Of a stretch of 64,000 nt of DNA, positions 46,564-54,741 are shown in pieces. Under the pieces are notes generated by a model. The model was given only the letters and a program-made list of their open reading frames with translations. It made no database searches and was not told the origin of the DNA. The translations under genes were made by a program, and so were the position numbers. This stretch comes from Microvirga brassicacearum (GTDB lineage: Bacteria; Pseudomonadota; Alphaproteobacteria; Rhizobiales; Beijerinckiaceae), in contig NZ_VCMV01000077.1 of NCBI RefSeq assembly GCF_008757455.1, positions 61,479 to 125,478 on the forward strand. Reading direction: 5' to 3'. Each line of letters opens with the position of its first letter. Within the stretch, counting starts at the first letter, position 1.

Positions 46564-47277
46564 AATAATGCCTGATCGCGTTAGCTGCTGGAATTAGCAT
46601 TAATCGGCATTAAAGACATTTTTTAAAAATTCAAGGCGCCCCGGGTGCTCGGGAATTTATTTTTTGGAATTTTTATTGATTTGTTTTTTAAGACCAAGGA
46701 TGCGGTTTTTTTGCACGACGGAGCGCAGCCCGCGGAAAAAAACCGCTGCGAACTCCGATGAAATATATTTTTTGGTTTTTTTTTGCGAGTATTTATCGAT
46801 TTTCGGGTTTCTGTCTCCGGCGGCAGACCCAAAGCATCGGATGGCCATTTGGACACTTCGTCCGTTTCCTGACGCTCACAGCACAGCGCCGGGATGGGGT
46901 GGCAAGTCGCCCGATCGGAGATTATGTAAGCGGCCTTTCAAGAAGCTCAATCATGAGAAGGACCCGCTCAAGCCGACTTCTCGCAAGGGAGATTGAAATA
47001 GGCCTATTGTGGCATGCAGCTGGTCACAGAACGGCCCAGCTCGTCTAGAAATCTACTTGTTCCCTTTTTTCCGCCTTAAACGACGCGTGCCGAGGTTTCG
47101 TCCCCCGTGCGATCGCAAAAATGCCACCTCCCGAAATCGCCGACTTGACCCAGACCACCCCTCTTCCACTCGCGTCTGGCGATGGCCGGCTCAGAACCAC
47201 CAAAGAGTCGAGCTGCCGTCGCAGCGGGAAATGCTGTAATCTCGGCCGATCCTTCACCGCATTTGGAGGGCCATGAC
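46564..47277. other. 714-base gap with AT-rich, homopolymer-rich block
   Basis: The gap upstream of the third receptor holds T runs of six to nine bases between about 46,660 and 46,790 and a long inverted repeat listed separately. Right of 46,850 the composition returns to normal. Open frames on both strands in the AT-rich block give Lys/Phe-rich shadow products and are rejected. The receptor promoter should lie near 46,564-46,650. No RNA gene recognised. Confidence 0.45.
46702..46746. repeat. 11-bp AT-rich inverted repeat in the gap
   Basis: GCGGTTTTTTT (46702-46712) and AAAAAAACCGC (46736-46746) are exact reverse complements with a 23-base GC-rich loop. On either strand the transcript would form a stem of GCGG plus seven U-A pairs. 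It could be a bidirectional terminator (a stem with a U run inside is atypical), a DNA-bending site, or a remnant of a mobile element end. Confidence 0.6.
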
Positions 47278-47406
47278 ATGGCACATCGTGAACAGCATTC
47301 GAACCGGGAAGCCAAAAAGCCCAAGAAGGAGAAGCCGAAGGACGAAGCACGGTCCAAGTGGATCGTAAACGAGGCGGTGGAAGCAAAAACTCACGAGAGG
47401 CGCTGA
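47278..47406 (+). CDS. Small basic protein of 42 residues
   Basis: The ATG at 47278-47280 has GGAGGG seven bases upstream, one of the best ribosome sites in the region. The product begins MAHREQHSNREAKKPKKEKP and is very rich in Lys, Glu and Arg. Small proteins with the string NREAKKPKKEK occur widely in alphaproteobacteria as unannotated or hypothetical genes, so I take it as real. No function is known to me. Charge and size suggest a nucleic-acid- or ribosome-associated peptide, which is only a guess. The longer in-frame extension to 47,182 is not supported. Confidence 0.7.
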   Translation: MAHREQHSNREAKKPKKEKPKDEARSKWIVNEAVEAKTHERR

Positions 47407-47452
47407 ACCCGCCAGGTGCTCCCTCGCCGCTCAATTTTTCGACCTTAAGGCT

Positions 47453-47548
47453 TTAGGCGGCAACATCGAGTTTGGTGCGGTCGTTGCCATATTTTGCCAT
47501 GAGCCGCATTGCCATTTCTAGGGTGATGCCGTGCTTGTTCGCGAAGAT
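47453..47548 (-). pseudogene. Remnant of a small protein gene
   Basis: Reading the minus strand to a TAA at 47453-47455 gives CSIFANKHGITLEMAMRLMA and then KYGNDRTKLDVAA. This has the look of a conserved C-terminal helix-turn-helix-like segment of small alphaproteobacterial proteins. No credible start codon with a ribosome site precedes it, and upstream the frame degenerates into Gly/Arg/Pro-rich shadow sequence. It is best read as a truncated remnant. An intact short gene using an internal ATG in MAMRLMAK is less likely. Confidence 0.4.
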
Positions 47549-47627
47549 TGAGCATCCCTCGCGCCCGGCGCCGAGCGACGGGACTCCGCCACCACGTGAC
47601 AGCGGGACAGCCCCAGCGTGAAGCCGA

Positions 47628-47873
47628 TCAACGGCGCGCCCGGATCATGATCACGACGGCGCTGAGAAGAAGAATGATCAGAATCCCTATTCCGACCGCC
47701 TCGATAAGATTCTCCGCTCTCTCAGTCCCCGGCGGCAGGGCTCCAGTTTCAGTCTCGCCCTCGGGACCGGGCACGGACCCGCCAGCGCTTCGGATGAGCA
47801 AGGGTGAGCACACGACTTGTTCGGCGCAAATCAGAGGAAAGACGAGCGACGCTGGCGCAGTCAGGTGCATCAT
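47628..47873 (-). CDS. Possible small membrane protein
   Basis: An 81-codon frame from ATG ATG at 47868-47873 with AGGG about four bases upstream. It has a hydrophobic start (LTAPASLVFPLICAEQVVCS) and a C-terminal membrane segment ending in a basic tail (ILIILLLSAVVIMIRARR). The middle is Gly/Pro/Glu rich. The open frame extends upstream to 48,101 but that part looks like a shadow. No family recognised. The single good membrane segment with positive-inside tail is the main argument for it. Confidence 0.35.
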   Translation of the reverse strand: MMHLTAPASLVFPLICAEQVVCSPLLIRSAGGSVPGPEGETETGALPPGTERAENLIEAVGIGILIILLLSAVVIMIRARR

Positions 47874-48192
47874 TTGCCCTACGCGGCTATGACGAGCTCG
47901 AACCATCAACGAATCACGAAGGCGGTTGTTTCTCGAGCGTCGTCCCGGCGAGCCAAGCTGTGGCTCACCTGGACGCGGGCGGGCCAGTCCTACTGCACGA
48001 TGCGAAGGCGCCATCATCGTTGAACTGACAACCTCAGGCGGAGAGGTCGACATGGGACGGCGGATCGCGCTGCAAATCCGACTGCACCGGAGATTGGTCA
48101 TGTTTGGCTGTCAGATTCGGCGGAGGCGTTACCCGGACACCATTCCGGGTGAATTTTCGGGTCGCAGCCGAGACATAAGTTTTTGATTTTAA

Positions 48193-48269
48193 TGGTACAG
48201 CCGCCCCGGCTTGAACGGGGGACCCCCAGATCCACAATCTGGTGCTCTAACCAACTGAGCTACGGCTGC
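48193..48269 (-). tRNA. tRNA-His (anticodon GTG)
   Basis: A 77-base cloverleaf with CCA encoded (CCA at 48193-48195 on the minus strand). The anticodon loop TTGTGGA sits on the stem CCAGA/TCTGG, and the T arm is CCCCG TTCAAGC CGGGG. The discriminator base is A73 and the base before G1 is U, so the G-1 that marks histidine tRNAs in most life is not encoded. Lack of G-1 with A73 is the known alphaproteobacterial exception, matched by an altered HisRS. Its 3' end faces the flagellar side of the window. Confidence 0.97.
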
Positions 48270-48342
48270 ACACGCGGCACGGTGTAATCGCCCCAGCGAT
48301 CATTTTCAAGACCTGTTTGATGCGGCAGCCGTTAAACAGAGG

Positions 48343-48370
48343 AACGGCGGGCTCTTGGGAGCCCGCCGTT
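48343..48370 (-). terminator. Strong hairpin terminator after tctC
   Basis: AACGGCGGGCTC (48343-48354) and GAGCCCGCCGTT (48359-48370) form a perfect 12-bp stem with the loop TTGG, 27 bases past the tctC stop. On the minus strand it is followed by CCTCTGTTTAAC. It separates the transporter operon from tRNA-His. Confidence 0.85.
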
Positions 48371-48396
48371 TTCGTCCGGATTGAAGCTCAGTTGCG

Positions 48397-49371
48397 TTAT
48401 TCAGCTGTTGCCCCGGCAGCCTTCAAGACGGGGGTCCAGCGAGCCACTTCGGATTCCACCAGCTTCTGGAGCGACGCGGGGGTCTGTTCGGCCGTGCTGG
48501 GGATGACCCCGCCGAGATCGAGCAGACGTTTCTTGGTGTTCTCGTCACTGAGAGCCTTCACCAACGCCTCGTTAAGCTTGGCGACGATTTCAGGCGGCGT
48601 TCCCTTCGGGGCGAAAACCGCGTTCCAGGCGCTCACCTCGTAACCGTCAAGACCCGCCTCCTTGGTGGTCGGAACGTCCGGCAGCGCCGGCGAACGCGTC
48701 GCGGTAGCGATCGCAAAAGCCTTGATGTTGCCGCCCTGGACCTGCGGTGCGACGTTGACGATCTGGTCGGTCATGAAGTCGACCGTGTTGCCCATGAGAT
48801 CGTTGAGGGCCGGCCCGGTTCCGCGATAAGCCACCATGGTGGGCTTCGCCTTGATGACCGACGTGAAGAAGATCCCCGTCGAGTGGGACACCGAACCGAC
48901 GCCCGCATGGGCCATGTTCACCTTGTCGCCGTTCTTCTGCACGTACTCGACGAATCCCTTCAGGTCCTTCGCCGGAAAGTCCTTTTTGGCCACGATCAGG
49001 ATCGGCGTGCCGGCCGCAAGACCGATCGGCGCGAAATCCTTGCTCGGGTCGTATTTCAGGTTGGGATAGAGCGCGGGAGCGGCGCCATGGGTCCCCATGT
49101 GACCCATCATGATGGTGTAGCCGTCGGGCTGGGCCTGTGCTCCGCGGGTAATGCCCGTGGTGCCGCCGGCACCGGCCACGTTTTCGACGACGATCTGCTG
49201 GCCGAGGGTGCGCGACATGTTATCGCCCACGATACGGGCGATCACGTCCGTCGGGCCGCCCGCGGCGAAAGGAACGATCATGGTGATCGGCCGCTGGGGG
49301 TAATTGCCTTGAGCTTGGGCGGCCGATGTGGCGAGCCCGAAAGCTGCAAGGGCGAGAGCAATCTTTCTCAT
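48397..49371 (-). CDS. tctC: Tripartite tricarboxylate transporter receptor (TctC/Bug family)
   Basis: 324 residues. A signal peptide (LALAAFGLATSAAQAQG) is followed by the Bug-family periplasmic binding fold: YPQRPITMIVPFAAGGPTDV, GAGGTTGITRGAQAQPDGYT, and the C-terminal AWNAVFAPKGTPPEIVAKLN. Bug proteins bind carboxylates or amides with two conserved water-bridged loops. The true substrate cannot be read off. It is the last gene of tctB-tctA-tctC, 60 bases after tctA, and is closed by a strong terminator. Confidence 0.94.
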   Translation of the reverse strand: MRKIALALAAFGLATSAAQAQGNYPQRPITMIVPFAAGGPTDVIARIVGDNMSRTLGQQIVVENVAGAGGTTGITRGAQAQPDGYTIMMGHMGTHGAAPALYPNLKYDPSKDFAPIGLAAGTPILIVAKKDFPAKDLKGFVEYVQKNGDKVNMAHAGVGSVSHSTGIFFTSVIKAKPTMVAYRGTGPALNDLMGNTVDFMTDQIVNVAPQVQGGNIKAFAIATATRSPALPDVPTTKEAGLDGYEVSAWNAVFAPKGTPPEIVAKLNEALVKALSDENTKKRLLDLGGVIPSTAEQTPASLQKLVESEVARWTPVLKAAGATAE

Positions 49372-49431
49372 GGTTTCCTCCCTGGAAAATAATCCAGCAT
49401 GCTACTGATATAAGGTCCGGCCGCCGATTGG

Positions 49432-50934
49432 CTATTCGACGAATACCTCATCGCGTCCTTTTCGGATTGATGGCAGCAGCGCCAGAACCAGCAGAACGGC
49501 CGCCACCGCGAGGAGGGCTGCGCTGATCGGCCGTTCGATGAAGGTGTCCAGAGAACCGCGCGACAGAATGAGCGCCCGCCGAAGGTTTTCCTCCAACAGT
49601 TTTCCAAGCACGAACCCCAGCAGGAGCGGGGCGGGCTCGAACCCGAACTTGATCAGAATATAGCCGACGATCCCGAACAGGCCGATGAACATCACGTCGG
49701 TCGGGAGCGAGTTGATCGAATAGATGCCGATGCAGCAGAACATCAGGATCGCCGGAAACATCAGGTGGTACGGCACTTTGAGAAGGCGGACCCAGACGCC
49801 GACGAGCGGCAGGTTGATGATCAGCAGCATCAGGTTGCCGATCCACATGGAAGCGATCATGCCCCAGAACAGGTCGGGGTTGCGCGTCATCACCTGCGGG
49901 CCGGGAACGATGCCGTGAATCGTCATGGCGCCGACCATCAGGGCCATGACGGCGTTGGGCGGAATGCCGAGCGTCAGCAGCGGGATGAACGATGTCTGGG
50001 CGCCGGCATTATTGGCGGCCTCCGGCCCGGCGACGCCTTCGATCGCCCCTCGCCCGAAGCGACTGGGATCCTTTGCGAGCTTCTTCTCCATCGTATAGGA
50101 GGCAAACGGTCCCAGCACGGCGCCGTTGCCCGGCAAAATGCCCAAGATCGCCCCAATCGTCGTTCCGCGCAGGACCGGACGCCAAGATTGCCTGAAATCC
50201 TCCCGGTTCGGCAGCAGCCGGCCGATGGCCTGCTGCACCACGTTGCGTGTCTCAGTATGGTCGAGGTTTCGCAGGATCTCCGCGACACCAAAGATCCCCA
50301 TGGCCAGGACGGCAAAGTCGATCCCGTCCGAGAGGAATGGCAGCCCGAAGGTGAGCCGCTCCTGTCCGGTTTCGAGGTCGGTGCCGACTGTCGACAGAAG
50401 AACACCCAGGACGATCATGGCAATCGCCTTCAGGATCGATCCGCGCGCCAGAACGACCGCGAAGACCAGGCCCATCACCATCAGAGAGAAATATTCGGCC
50501 GGGCCGAAAATCAGAGCCAGCCTTGTAAGCGGCGCTCCGAGGGCCGCGATCACAACCGTTGCGACCGTTCCGGCGAAAAAGGAACCGATGGCGGCGATGC
50601 CGAGCGCGACGCCGGCGCGGCCCTGACGGGCCATCTGGTGCCCGTCCAGGGTGGTGACGACGGACGTCGCCTCGCCCGGAATATTGACGAGGATCGCCGT
50701 GGTCGAGCCACCATATTGGGCGCCGTAATAAATGCCCGCCAGCATGATCAACGCGCCGACAGGCTCAAGGCCGAAGGTAATCGGCAACAGCATCGCGATG
50801 GTCGCAATGGGCCCGACGCCCGGCAGAACGCCGACGAGCGTGCCGACAAGACAGCCCAGAAAGGCCAGCCCAAGATTCTGGAACGTCAGCGCGATGGAAA
50901 AGCCGTGGTTCAGGTTCGAGAAAAGATCGCCCAT
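49432..50934 (-). CDS. tctA: Tripartite tricarboxylate transporter large membrane subunit TctA
   Basis: 500 residues from the ATG at 50932-50934, which shares bases with the tctB stop (TAATG). The frame stays open 165 codons upstream inside tctB but gives a shadow product. About eleven to twelve membrane helices. The family signatures are [20 protein letters not shown] and the second repeat [20 protein letters not shown], with [20 protein letters not shown] and [20 protein letters not shown]. It is the secondary-transport channel, driven by an ion gradient, working with TctC. Confidence 0.96.
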   Translation of the reverse strand: MGDLFSNLNHGFSIALTFQNLGLAFLGCLVGTLVGVLPGVGPIATIAMLLPITFGLEPVGALIMLAGIYYGAQYGGSTTAILVNIPGEATSVVTTLDGHQMARQGRAGVALGIAAIGSFFAGTVATVVIAALGAPLTRLALIFGPAEYFSLMVMGLVFAVVLARGSILKAIAMIVLGVLLSTVGTDLETGQERLTFGLPFLSDGIDFAVLAMGIFGVAEILRNLDHTETRNVVQQAIGRLLPNREDFRQSWRPVLRGTTIGAILGILPGNGAVLGPFASYTMEKKLAKDPSRFGRGAIEGVAGPEAANNAGAQTSFIPLLTLGIPPNAVMALMVGAMTIHGIVPGPQVMTRNPDLFWGMIASMWIGNLMLLIINLPLVGVWVRLLKVPYHLMFPAILMFCCIGIYSINSLPTDVMFIGLFGIVGYILIKFGFEPAPLLLGFVLGKLLEENLRRALILSRGSLDTFIERPISAALLAVAAVLLVLALLPSIRKGRDEVFVE

Positions 50935-51605
50935 TACATCGTCCCCGAATGATCGACCACATCGATCCGATTTGAGGGGCGCCGCCGGCCAGTGAGGAAA
51001 AGCGCGAGTGCTGCGATAGCCATCACCACGGCGGTCGCCCGCAAGATTTCCTTTTGCGACCAACTCGCCGGAAACAGATTGGCAAAGCTCTGGGGGAAGA
51101 TCGGGATTGGCAAATTCAACAGATCGCCAAACAGCACCATGCAGAAGGGCGTCAAGCTCAGCGCGAGGATCAGGAGGGGGCGCAGCCGCACGTCCGGGGT
51201 CGCATAGCCCCCGATGATGATGGCAAGAGGCCCCGCGACCACCATGCCGAGGCCGGGTAGTCCCATCGCTCCGAGACTGAACGGGCGGATCGTCATGGCG
51301 AATGCCAGGATGGCGAGCAGGACCACGACTGGTCCGCGCAGGCTCGATTTCGCAAGTGCCTCGCCGTCTCGCAGAAGGCTCATCACGACGAGGGCAAAGC
51401 CACAGGCGCCGACTCCATAGGCGAGCCAATCAGGCAGCATGGCGGGACCCATGGAACGTAAGCTACCCTGCGGCAGGTTGCGAGCCAGGTAGAGCGCCAG
51501 CGCCGCCAGCGCCAGGAGGAAGAGTCCTCCGGCGAAATTCTGTGTGGATCGTATCGGACCTCGCCGCATCGGCGGCTGTGCGACACCCTGTGGGGATAGG
51601 GACAT
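50934..51605 (-). CDS. tctB: Tripartite tricarboxylate transporter small membrane subunit TctB
   Basis: 223 residues. The N-terminus is Arg/Pro rich and cytoplasmic. Four to five hydrophobic segments follow (FAGGLFLLALAALALYLARN, VVVLLAILAFAMTIRPFSLG, VVAGPLAIIIGGYATP, ATAVVMAIAALALFLTG). The motif SMGPAMLPDWLAYGV is typical of the TctB family. It is the first gene of the operon and is stop-start coupled to tctA. Confidence 0.9.
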   Translation of the reverse strand: MSLSPQGVAQPPMRRGPIRSTQNFAGGLFLLALAALALYLARNLPQGSLRSMGPAMLPDWLAYGVGACGFALVVMSLLRDGEALAKSSLRGPVVVLLAILAFAMTIRPFSLGAMGLPGLGMVVAGPLAIIIGGYATPDVRLRPLLILALSLTPFCMVLFGDLLNLPIPIFPQSFANLFPASWSQKEILRATAVVMAIAALALFLTGRRRPSNRIDVVDHSGTM

Positions 51606-52031
51606 AGGCGGACCTCCCGATCGAGCTTCTCGGTCCCGACCTTATCTTCTCGCCTTCGATTAGTGCCCAAGCCCGCGCCCGGGATCAAGCGGTCCATCGT
51701 AGGGGCTCACAACTGCCGCTGCGGAACCGTCTCCTCAAGATTCCCTTTTGGACCATGGCTGCTCTTCAGGTGCCATAATGACCCCAAACGACTTGATCGA
51801 CCTCCACGTCTTGGCTAGATCAAAGGAACCAGGCCGGGCCCCTCTGGCGGCTCCTCGGAGCAGCGATGTCGGACTGGATCGCAACCTGGATGGCCTGGAA
51901 CCGTTCGAAACCGTCGCCCTCACCCCCGTTTTTTCAAGTTGCCCGCCGTTTGTCCGGCTTCGCAACGGTGAGGCGCCTTCTGGTCTAACGATTCGCATGT
52001 GCCGTCCTCGAATGGATCAAAGAGGCATCGC
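51606..52031. other. 426-base gap between divergent tctB and terC
   Basis: This must hold both promoters. I looked for a manganese-type (yybP-ykoY) riboswitch before terC because such genes often carry one, but saw no matching paired motif. Two opposing frames (51735-51998 minus, 51748-52035 plus) have no ribosome site or family likeness. Nothing else recognised. Confidence 0.4.
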
Positions 52032-52676
52032 ATGAACGAATTTTTCTCGCCCGAGATCACCGCCTTCCTGCAGGTGGTGATGATCGACCTTGTTCTGGCT
52101 GGCGACAACGCGATCGTGATCGGTCTCGCCGCGGCCGGCCTTCCCAAGGAACAGCGCAACAAGGCGATCCTGGTCGGTGTCATCGCCGCTACCGCCCTGC
52201 GCATCGTTTTCGCCGGACTGACCATCCAGTTGCTCCAGATCGTCGGCCTTCTTCTGGCCGGTGGCATCCTGCTCCTCTGGGTGTGCTGGAAAATGTGGCG
52301 CGAGCTTCGCACTTCCTCGGCAGATGAGGAAGCCGCCGAGCTGGCGCTCGAAGGTTCCGACTCTCCCGCATCCCCCGCGCCCCGCAAGACCTTTGCCCAG
52401 GCAGCCTGGCAGATCCTCATCGCAGACGTGTCGATGTCTCTCGACAACGTTCTGGCGGTCGCCGGTGCTGCGCGCGAGCACCCCTACGTGATGATCTTCG
52501 GACTCGTCCTTTCGATCGCCCTGATGGGTCTTGCCGCTTCCTACATCGCGCGGCTGCTGCAGCGCTATCGTTGGATCGCCTATGTGGGTCTTCTGATCAT
52601 CCTCTACGTGGCGCTGAAGATGATCTACGAGGGTGCACTCGAAGTCGCGCCCGTGGTCGGGGCGATGACGTTCTGA
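52032..52676 (+). CDS. TerC family integral membrane protein (YjbE/YkoY type)
   Basis: 214 residues from the ATG at 52032-52034 (MNEFFSPEITAFLQVVMIDL). Seven membrane helices with the paired TerC signatures: DLVLAGDNAIVIGLAAAGLP near the start and DVSMSLDNVLAVAGAAREHP in the second half, with acidic residues in the membrane that bind metal. A central polar loop (about 95-125) separates the halves. Relatives export manganese, sometimes to load secreted enzymes. A hairpin terminator follows at once, so it is a single gene. Confidence 0.92.
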   Translation: MNEFFSPEITAFLQVVMIDLVLAGDNAIVIGLAAAGLPKEQRNKAILVGVIAATALRIVFAGLTIQLLQIVGLLLAGGILLLWVCWKMWRELRTSSADEEAAELALEGSDSPASPAPRKTFAQAAWQILIADVSMSLDNVLAVAGAAREHPYVMIFGLVLSIALMGLAASYIARLLQRYRWIAYVGLLIILYVALKMIYEGALEVAPVVGAMTF

Positions 52677-52688
52677 GCAGTCATGTTG

Positions 52689-52716
52689 CCGCTGGCGCGG
52701 TGTTTTGCGCCAGCGG
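52689..52716 (+). terminator. Hairpin terminator after terC
   Basis: CCGCTGGCGC (52689-52698) and GCGCCAGCGG (52707-52716) form a perfect 10-bp stem with the loop GGTGTTTT, 13 bases past the terC stop. The downstream run GAGCTTTCCC is only weakly T-rich. Confidence 0.7.
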
Positions 52717-52777
52717 GAGCTTTCCCGGCGGCGGCGTGACCGCCTTAGGAGACCAAGGGGCACAGCCTCTCAACCCA

Positions 52778-53476
52778 ATGCCAGTTCCCGAAACCTCCTT
52801 CACGTGCGCGGGCTTCATGCAGGGAGCCCGCAGCACCTTTCCGGCCCTTCCAGGACTCGTGGTGTTCGGGATGGCCTTTGGCGCGGCTGCAGCCCAGAAG
52901 GGTCTGTCGTTTGGCGAGGTTCTCGGCCTGAGCGCATTCGTCTATGCGGGCGCCGCACAGATGGTGGGACTGGAAGTCTGGCAGAAGGTGTGGACGCCCG
53001 GGACCATCCTGACGATCATGACGGTCACGGCCGTCGTCAATTCGCGCCTTCTGCTCCTCGGAGCGACGCTTCAACCGTGGCTTCGCAACGAGCCCGTCGC
53101 GCGTTCCGCCCTCAATCTCTTCCTGCTGACGGATGCGGGCTGGATTTTCAGCACGCGCTACCACAACGACGGCGGCCGCGATGTCGCGTTTTTGTTCGGC
53201 ACCGGCGTGGCCTTGTGGGTTCTATGGGTCGCGACGAGCCTTGCGGGCTTCTTTGTGGGCGCATTCATTCCCGAGCCGCAGCGCTTCGGCCTGGATCTCG
53301 TCATGCCGATCTTCTTCGGCGTCATGCTGGTCCCGCTCTGGAAAGGAGCGAGGCCGGCCCTTCCCTGGCTCGTCGCCGGGCTCGTGTCGCTTTTGGTCCA
53401 CGCATTCGTCCCCGGCTACGTCTTCATCATCGTTGGTGCGCTCGCGGGCGTTGCCACCGGCATGTTGATGAAATGA
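52778..53476 (+). CDS. azlC: AzlC family branched-chain amino acid exporter, large subunit
   Basis: 232 residues from the ATG at 52778-52780, a start that gives the usual AzlC N-terminus (GFMQGARSTFPALPGLVVFG, AFGAAAAQKGLSFGEVLGLS). The ribosome site is weak, so an upstream GTG at 52736 is possible. About seven membrane segments including AFVYAGAAQMVGLEVW and LNLFLLTDAGWIFSTRYHND. With AzlD it exports branched-chain amino acids or their analogues. Its stop overlaps the azlD start (ATGA). Confidence 0.92.
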   Translation: MPVPETSFTCAGFMQGARSTFPALPGLVVFGMAFGAAAAQKGLSFGEVLGLSAFVYAGAAQMVGLEVWQKVWTPGTILTIMTVTAVVNSRLLLLGATLQPWLRNEPVARSALNLFLLTDAGWIFSTRYHNDGGRDVAFLFGTGVALWVLWVATSLAGFFVGAFIPEPQRFGLDLVMPIFFGVMLVPLWKGARPALPWLVAGLVSLLVHAFVPGYVFIIVGALAGVATGMLMK

Positions 53477-53799
53477 CGACTTTTCACGCCTTCGCAGCCG
53501 GACCCTGGGGCTCCGTCCTCGCCATCGCGGCGATGACGTTGGCGACCTATCTGTGCCGCGTCGGCGGTGTCGTGCTGATGACCCGGGTTCGCATCACGCC
53601 GCGTGTCGAACGGGGCCTGCGCGCCCTCCCCGGTTCGATCATCGTTGCGACGATTCTGCCGCTCATTCTCGACGGTGGGATACCGGCGATCCTCAGCATC
53701 GGCGCTGCCGTCATCGCGATGGTGCTGACTCGTGCCGAGCTCGCCGGGCTCGTGGCCGGTCTCGGTACCCTCTCGCTGCTACGGGCCTTTGGCCTCTGA
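53473..53799 (+). CDS. azlD: AzlD family branched-chain amino acid exporter, small subunit
   Basis: 108 residues with four hydrophobic segments (SVLAIAAMTLATYLCRVGGV, GSIIVATILPLILDGG, ILSIGAAVIAMVLTRAELAG), matching AzlD. It begins with an ATGA overlap on azlC. Its last 21 bases overlap the end of the convergent phosphatase gene. Confidence 0.92.
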   Translation: MTTFHAFAAGPWGSVLAIAAMTLATYLCRVGGVVLMTRVRITPRVERGLRALPGSIIVATILPLILDGGIPAILSIGAAVIAMVLTRAELAGLVAGLGTLSLLRAFGL

Positions 53800-54246
53800 C
53801 CCCTGCTTGAACCGCATTCTGATGCGGTAGAGCAATCCATCGCGAGCATTGCGATGGGCGTCGAGCATCTGTTCGCGCGATCCTGTCACCAAAGTCGGAT
53901 CCTGCGTCGGCCAATACTCCACCTCGGCCGCAAGCGTGCGGGTCAGTTCGAGAGCGGCGTGGTGCGCCTCCGGCGAGAGCGAGATGATGAGGTCGAAGTT
54001 CAGTCCTTCGTGCTCTTCGAGTTCTTCCAGCGTCCGCGGCTTATGTTTCGCCGAATCGATGCCGATCTCATCCAGCACCGCGGTGGTGAAACCGCTTGGT
54101 TCGCCTTTGTGAATGCCTGCCGATTGCACGTACATCGTCCGCCCGAAATAGTGGCGGGCGATGGCCTCGGCCATGGGCGAGCGCACCGAGTTCATGGCGC
54201 AGACGAACAGAACCGAGTGGATCCGCTTGGCCCTTGGCGCTTCCAA
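53779..54246 (-). CDS. Low-molecular-weight protein tyrosine phosphatase-like / arsenate reductase-like protein
   Basis: 155 residues. The P-loop CX5R is in VLFVCAMNSVRSPMAEAIAR, the family active site, and the general-acid Asp lies in EYWPTQDPTLVTG. The start is MEAPRAKRIHS. This subgroup, found after UPF0262 in rhizobial genomes, is usually called low-molecular-weight phosphatase; arsenate reduction is the main alternative, and no second reducing Cys pattern is obvious. In many relatives infA and maf follow. Here the convergent azlC-azlD genes stand in that place instead. Confidence 0.88.
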   Translation of the reverse strand: MEAPRAKRIHSVLFVCAMNSVRSPMAEAIARHYFGRTMYVQSAGIHKGEPSGFTTAVLDEIGIDSAKHKPRTLEELEEHEGLNFDLIISLSPEAHHAALELTRTLAAEVEYWPTQDPTLVTGSREQMLDAHRNARDGLLYRIRMRFKQGSEAKGP

Positions 54247-54249
54247 CCC

Positions 54250-54726
54250 TCAGCCCCTCCAGTGCAGGGCGAAGATGAGGGTGAAGATGCGTCGCGCGGT
54301 ATCGAAGTCGAGCACCAGCTTGCCGTCGAGGCGCTTCATCAGCAGTTCGGCGGCCTCGTTGTGAAGGCCGCGCCGCCCCATGTCGATGGCTTCGATCTGG
54401 GCCGGCGACGCCGACCGGATCGCCTTGTAGTAGCTGTCGCAGATCATCTCATAATCGCGCACCGTCTTCCGGAAGGGTGTCAGCGACAGGTGATGCGTGA
54501 CAAGCCGGGAGCCGTCAGCCGAGCGAACCTCGAAACAGAGCTTGTTGTCGACGAGCGCCACATGGAGCGCGTAGGGACCGCCCTCATGGCTCGGCAAGGC
54601 GAACTGATTCGCCTCGAGAATGTCGTAGATGGCGATCGCCCGCTCGTGTTCCTGGTCCGGATTGCCCCGTCCAATGGACGTCTCGTCGAGAGTGATGGCG
54701 ATCAATCGACTCCGCTCGTTCGCCAT
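54250..54726 (-). CDS. UPF0262 family protein
   Basis: 158 residues from the ATG at 54724-54726, with GGGAAGAGGG just before it. The protein has the UPF0262 features: ANERSRLIAITLDETSIGRG, ERAIAIYDILEANQFALP, then LTPFRKTVRDYEMICDSYYK and RRGLHNEAAELLMKRLDGKL. The family is restricted to alphaproteobacteria and its role is unknown. It lies between hisD and the phosphatase gene, with four and 15 bases of spacing, so it is cotranscribed. Confidence 0.92.
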   Translation of the reverse strand: MANERSRLIAITLDETSIGRGNPDQEHERAIAIYDILEANQFALPSHEGGPYALHVALVDNKLCFEVRSADGSRLVTHHLSLTPFRKTVRDYEMICDSYYKAIRSASPAQIEAIDMGRRGLHNEAAELLMKRLDGKLVLDFDTARRIFTLIFALHWRG

Positions 54727-54741
54727 CCCTCTTCCCAATCG

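Noticed and set aside
46657..46856. Small Lys-rich proteins in the AT-rich gap
   Set aside because: They come from homopolymer runs (Lys and Phe codons), lack ribosome sites and overlap each other in several frames.
49432..51429. A fused 665-residue TctA with a long N-terminal extension
   Set aside because: The extra 165 codons are the out-of-frame shadow of tctB. The TAATG junction and family N-terminus put the start at 50934.
51606..52031. Manganese (yybP-ykoY) riboswitch before terC
   Set aside because: The gene family often has one, but the conserved paired motif could not be found in the leader by eye.
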